Shown here: in pieces, positions 4,012-7,659 of the stretch
Numbering within the stretch: position 1 is the stretch's first letter
Layout: each line of letters opens with the position of its first letter
Assembly: GCA_948664205.1 (NCBI GenBank)
Contig: CAPNDH010000054.1
Location: forward strand, 1-7,659
Origin: an uncultured Clostridia bacterium
GTDB lineage: Bacteria > Bacillota > Clostridia > TANB77 > CAG-508
Direction of reading: 5' to 3'
Length of the DNA stretch: 7,659 bases
Position numbers and translations under genes: made by a program
Notes under the pieces: generated by a model
What the model was told of the DNA's origin: nothing
Databases searched by the model: none
The model's input: the letters and a program-made list of their open reading frames with translations, nothing else

Positions 4012-5845
4012 CTATTCCTCTATTTCCTCAAACTGACTATTATATAAATCTGCATAAAATCCGCCTTTTTTAAGTAGTTCTTCGTGTGAGCCTTGTTCTA
4101 CTATGTCGCCGTGGTTCATTACTAGTATTAGGTCAGCGTTTTTTATTGTTGAAAGCCTATGGGCTATTATGAAGCTTGTTCTGCCTTTCATTAGGTTATC
4201 CATTGCAGATTGTATTTGCAATTCGGTTCTTGTATCTATTGAACTTGTTGCTTCATCTAATATTAGTATTTCTGGATCTGCTAGTATTACTCTTGCTATT
4301 GTTAGTAATTGTTTTTGACCTGCTGAAATATTACTTGTTTCTTCATCTAGTATCATGTCATATGCTTGTGGCAGTGTTTTTATGAAGTGGTGTACGTGTG
4401 CTGCTTTTGCTGCTTCTATTACTTCTGTGTCTGTAGCATCTGGCTTACTGTAACGTATATTTTCTTTTATACTTCCTCCAAATAACCAAGTATCTTGAAG
4501 TACCATTCCGAACATTTTTCTTAAGTCTTCTCGCTTAAAGTCTTGTATATTTATTCCGTCTACTAATATTGCTCCTTTGTTTACATCGTAAAAACGCATT
4601 AATAGTTTTACCATTGTTGTTTTTCCGGCTCCTGTTGGTCCTACTATTGCTATTTTTTGACCGTCTTTTACTTCGGCACTGAAATCATTTATTATTATTT
4701 TGTCTTTATCATAACCAAATTGTACGTGGTCGAATGTTACATTTCCTTTTAGACCTTTTATAGATTTTGGACTTTCTACATCTTTTGCTTCTTCTGGCTG
4801 TTCTAAAAATTCAAATACTCTTTCTGCTGCTGCGACCATTGCTTGTAACATACTTGATACTTGTGCTATTTGGTTTATTGGCTGTGTGAATTGTTTGTTA
4901 TATTGTATAAATGATTGTATGTTTCCTACTGTAATTTTTCCTTGTATTGCTAAATACCCACCTAATATGGCTACCGCTACATATCCTACATTTCCTATAA
5001 AGTTCATTATTGGGTGTATTAGGCCTGATAGGAATTGAGATTTCCATGCTGAAGAATATAGTTCATTATTTGCTTTTCTAAATTCTTCTAAGGCTTTTTC
5101 TTCTCCTCCAAAGGCTTTTACTATTGTGTGACCACCATATACTTCTTCTACTTGACCATTTACGTGGCCTAAGTAATCTTGTTGTTTTTTAAAGTATTTT
5201 TGTGACTTTTCTACTATTATTCTTACTATTACTACTGTAACTGGTAATATTAGTAATGATATAAGTGTCATTTCTACACTTATTGATAGCATCATTATTA
5301 ATATTCCTATTAATGTACATACTGCTGTTATTATTTGTGTAATACTTTGATTTAAGTTTTGTGAGACTGTATCTATATCGTTTGTAACAATTGATAAAAC
5401 TTCTCCTTTTGTTTTTTTGTCAAAATAACTCATTGGCAATTTGTTTATTTTTTTAGCTAGGTCATTACGTAAGCTATAAGTTAGTTTTTGCGATACCCCT
5501 GTCATTGTAAAACCTTGCACTAGTGAGAATAACGCACTTATTAGGTATAGGGTAAGTAGACTTAAAAGTATTGCCCCTATTTTGCCAAAGTTTATTCCTT
5601 CTCCTCCTGATAATTTGCTTACTAAACCATTAAATATTTCTGTTGTTGCATTTCCTAATATTTTTGGTCCTACTATTGAAAATATTGTACTTCCTATTGC
5701 AAATATTATTACTATTGCTACTGCTATTTTATATTTTGATAAATAATCTTTTATTAATTTTTTTGTAGTTCCTTTAAAATCTTTTGCTTTTTCTATTGTT
5801 TTTCCTGCGTGTCCCCTTCCGAGGTCCGCCCATTGGTCCTGGCAT
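4012..5845 (-). CDS. Heterodimeric ABC exporter, catalytic-site subunit; frameshifted near its N-terminus
   Basis: This is a fused membrane-plus-ATPase half-transporter. The uninterrupted frame is 4012-5813, but within it the first usable codon is GTG at 5518-5520, giving 502 residues that lack two membrane helices. Upstream the same frame still encodes good sequence (GHAGKTIEKAKDFKGTTKKL, then helices at about 39-62 and 88-112 of the restored protein) with no start codon. The natural ATG (5843-5845) opens MPGPMGGPRK in another frame that stops at 5774. Removing one base near 5813-5821 would give a 610-residue protein of normal family length. In the 502-residue numbering: Walker A GPTGAGKT (294-301), Q342, non-canonical signature ISAGQ (398-402), Walker B ILILDEAT with Glu423, H-loop His454. 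The catalytic Glu with altered signature is the TM288-like half of a heterodimer. AAGGAGGT sits 9 bases before the ATG. Multidrug or lipid export is typical of the family; the substrate is unknown. The break may be an assembly error, a real mutation or recoding. Confidence 0.85.
5813..5821 (-). other. Frameshift site in the second exporter gene
   Basis: On the minus strand the stretch CGGAAGGGG marks the change of frame. Up to here the ATG frame encodes the Met-Pro-Gly-rich start usual in these exporters. From GGACAC onward, good coding sequence lies one base further on (+1). The ATG frame goes on to a basic nonsense tail and stops at 5774-5776; the downstream frame is closed by a TAA at 5847-5849 just before the ATG. 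Deleting one A or G restores MPGPMGGPRRGHAG. The repeated A and G are a typical place for a one-base error. Confidence 0.8.
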
Positions 5846-5847
5846 AC

Positions 5848-7659
5848 TTAGTCCACCTCCTTACTGTTATTTCCATTTAGTTCTTCTTCTGATAATTGTG
5901 AAATTGCTATTTGTTTATATGTTTCACATGTTTTCATTAATTCTTCATGTGTTCCTTTTCCTACTACTTTTCCTTCTTCTAATACTACTATTTGCTCTGC
6001 ATTCATTATTGTACTAATACGCTGTGCTACTATTATTACTGTTTTCCCTTTTACTTCTTTTGCTAAAGCTTCCCTTAATGCTTTATCTGTTTTTAAGTCT
6101 AATGCTGAAAAACTATCGTCAAATACTAATATTTCTGGTGATATTGCAATTGCTCTTGCTATTGATAAACGTTGTTTTTGACCTCCAGATACATTATTTC
6201 CTCCTTGTGCAATAGGAGAATCGTATTTTTCTTCTTTTGCTAAAATAAATTCTTCTGCTTGTGCTATTTTAGCTGCTTTTATCATATCATCGTCACTCAT
6301 TTCAGGGTTTCCATATTTTATATTTGATTTTATTGTTCCTGAAAATAGTATTCCTTTTTGTGGTACAAAACCTATTTTTTTCCTTAATTCTTTTATAGGT
6401 ACATCCTTTATGTTTGTGCCATCTATTAAAAGCTCCCCTCTCGTTACATCATAAAAACGTGGTAGTAAGTTTACTATTGTTGACTTTCCGCTTCCTGTAC
6501 TTCCTATTATTGCTGTTGTTTCACCTGGTTTTGCTGTAAAGTTTATATCTGTTAGCATTTCTTCATCTGCATCTGGATATCTAAAACATACATTTTTAAA
6601 TTCTACTAAGCCTTTTTTATCTTCTTTAAATCTTTTTATTTTTTCTTTATTAGCTATACTTAAATCTTTTTCTAATACTTCATTAATACGTTTTGCTGAT
6701 ACTGCTGCACGTGGTAGCATAATTGATATCATTGAAATCATTAGGAAACTCATTACTATTTGCATTGTATATTGTATAAATGCCATCATGTCTCCAACTT
6801 GCATTATGCCTTCATCAACTTTGTGGCCTCCTACCCATATTATAAGTAGCATTACACTGTTCATTACAAACATTAAGGCTGGGAACATTATGCTCATTGC
6901 ACGGTTTACAAATATGTTTGCTTTCATTAGGTCTTTATTAGAACTATCAAAACGTTCTTCTTCTCTTTTGCTTGTATTAAATGCTCTTATTACTGGAAGA
7001 CCTGTTAATATTTCTCTTGATACTAGGTTTAGTTTATCTACTAATTCTTGTAATACTTTGAATTTTGGCATTGCTATTGTAAATAATGTTAATACAACTC
7101 CTATAACACATAAAATAGCGAAACCTATAATCCATGCCATAGATGTGTCACTATTAGCAAGCACCCTTAAAAATCCACCTATTCCTATAATTGGTGCATA
7201 TACAACTACTCTAAATAGCATAGAAATTAGACCTTGTATTTGTTGAATGTCGTTTGTACTTCTTGTTATTAATGATGCTGTTGAAAACTCTCTAAATTCT
7301 TTTGTAGAGAAATTCATTACTTTTTTGAATACTTTATCTCTTAAAGTTCTTCCTAAATTAGCAGCTACTCTAGAAGATAATAACATAATTACAATTGCTG
7401 ATATCATACTAATTAATGCAATTCCTAACATTTGAAGTCCTGATATAAATATATAGTTATTTTGAATTTTATCTGTATTCATTCCTATAGCTTTGTATTC
7501 TTCTTTTACGCTACCTATTGCTGCTTGTGCTAAAATTGAGTCATTCATTCCATTTAGGCTTTCTTCTATCTTTTCGAACATAACATCAAACTGGTCTTGT
7601 GGCATTGCACCTAATAATTCTAACAAGCTCATTTGGTTCATTATTGCTGGTGGAATTGG
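5848..7659 (-). CDS. Heterodimeric ABC exporter, degenerate-site subunit (5' end beyond right edge)
   Basis: The frame stays open to the right edge (last codons read P-I-P-P-A-I before the Met at 7639-7641), and the first membrane helix is missing, so that internal Met is not the true start. Numbering from it, the membrane domain has helices at about 65-90, 143-163, 168-191, 250-272 and 285-307, preceded by a long, probably extracellular loop. The ATPase domain has Walker A GSTGSGKS (380-387), Q428 and a canonical signature VSGGQ (484-488). The Walker B is ILVFDDS, with Asp509 in place of the catalytic Glu, and the H-loop is VAQR, with Gln540 instead of His. This is the TM287-like degenerate half of a heterodimeric exporter: its ATP site, completed by the partner's ISAGQ signature, should hydrolyse poorly, while its own VSGGQ completes the active site on the partner. 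It ends 2 bases before the partner's ATG. Confidence 0.9.
   Translation of the reverse strand, partial: PIPPAIMNQMSLLELLGAMPQDQFDVMFEKIEESLNGMNDSILAQAAIGSVKEEYKAIGMNTDKIQNNYIFISGLQMLGIALISMISAIVIMLLSSRVAANLGRTLRDKVFKKVMNFSTKEFREFSTASLITRSTNDIQQIQGLISMLFRVVVYAPIIGIGGFLRVLANSDTSMAWIIGFAILCVIGVVLTLFTIAMPKFKVLQELVDKLNLVSREILTGLPVIRAFNTSKREEERFDSSNKDLMKANIFVNRAMSIMFPALMFVMNSVMLLIIWVGGHKVDEGIMQVGDMMAFIQYTMQIVMSFLMISMISIMLPRAAVSAKRINEVLEKDLSIANKEKIKRFKEDKKGLVEFKNVCFRYPDADEEMLTDINFTAKPGETTAIIGSTGSGKSTIVNLLPRFYDVTRGELLIDGTNIKDVPIKELRKKIGFVPQKGILFSGTIKSNIKYGNPEMSDDDMIKAAKIAQAEEFILAKEEKYDSPIAQGGNNVSGGQKQRLSIARAIAISPEILVFDDSFSALDLKTDKALREALAKEVKGKTVIIVAQRISTIMNAEQIVVLEEGKVVGKGTHEELMKTCETYKQIAISQLSEEELNGNNSKEVD
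5855..5862 (-). promoter_or_regulatory. Shine-Dalgarno of the second exporter gene inside the first gene
   Basis: AAGGAGGT is an eight-base match to the 16S anti-Shine-Dalgarno, 9 bases before the ATG at 5843-5845. It lies within the last codons (Lys-Glu-Val-Asp) of the first exporter gene. It fixes the natural start of the second gene, implies coupled translation, and shows that the GTG at 5520 is not the original start. Confidence 0.8.

Noticed and set aside
4012..5520. Taking the GTG at 5518-5520 as the true start of the second exporter subunit
   Set aside because: It has no ribosome binding site and would remove two membrane helices, while good coding sequence continues upstream to the frameshift and a coupled ATG with AAGGAGGT.
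5784..7435. Plus-strand open frames within the exporter genes
   Set aside because: They are antisense to a well-supported ABC exporter with all motifs, and no start signals or recognisable domains are present on the plus strand.
1..7659. Insertion sequences, transposase remnants, CRISPR arrays, tRNA or rRNA genes
   Set aside because: No transposase-like protein, terminal repeats with target duplications, regularly spaced repeats or tRNA/rRNA-like stretches were seen on either strand by eye.

Overview
The window is very AT-rich and every gene lies on the minus strand. Strong AGGAGG-type ribosome binding sites, A/T-ending codons, an FprA-type flavoprotein and a small bacterial-type ferredoxin suggest a strictly anaerobic low-GC Firmicute, most likely a clostridial genome. 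This is judged from gene content and composition only; I see nothing that fixes genus or species.

In transcription order (right to left), the window opens with a two-gene heterodimeric ABC exporter. The first subunit (5848-7659) runs off the right edge and has a degenerate nucleotide site: Asp replaces the catalytic Glu and Gln replaces the H-loop His. The second subunit (4012-5845) carries the consensus catalytic Glu and a non-canonical ISAGQ signature. The two genes are 2 bases apart, with the second gene's Shine-Dalgarno inside the end of the first. The second gene is broken by a one-base frameshift about 30 bases after its ATG. A strong hairpin terminator follows it (3973-4009).

A 361-base gap (3651-4011) follows. 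It holds a good sigma-A-like promoter (3862-3890), a hairpin with a T-run about 70-100 bases downstream of it (3752-3785), a set of mutually exclusive AT hairpins, and a perfect 8-bp inverted repeat overlapping the apparent promoter of the next gene. Promoter plus hairpin could make a roughly 100-nt RNA or an attenuated leader. The next gene (2829-3650) encodes an Xre-type DNA-binding protein with one membrane segment and an outside domain. A long AT hairpin ends that unit.

The third block is a compact set: an unrecognised 33-residue ORF with a good ribosome binding site (2608-2709), a 212-residue pentapeptide-repeat protein (1925-2563), an ABC-F protein of the Lsa ribosome-protection type (418-1911) and a 61-residue seven-cysteine ferredoxin (202-387). 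The pentapeptide and ABC-F genes are tightly coupled. Proteins of both types can protect antibiotic targets (DNA gyrase and the 50S ribosome respectively), so with the multidrug-type exporter the region reads as a defence or resistance neighbourhood. That role is inferred. The 5' end of an FprA-like flavoprotein gene (1-106), with its own promoter overlapping a perfect 9-bp inverted repeat, runs off the left edge.
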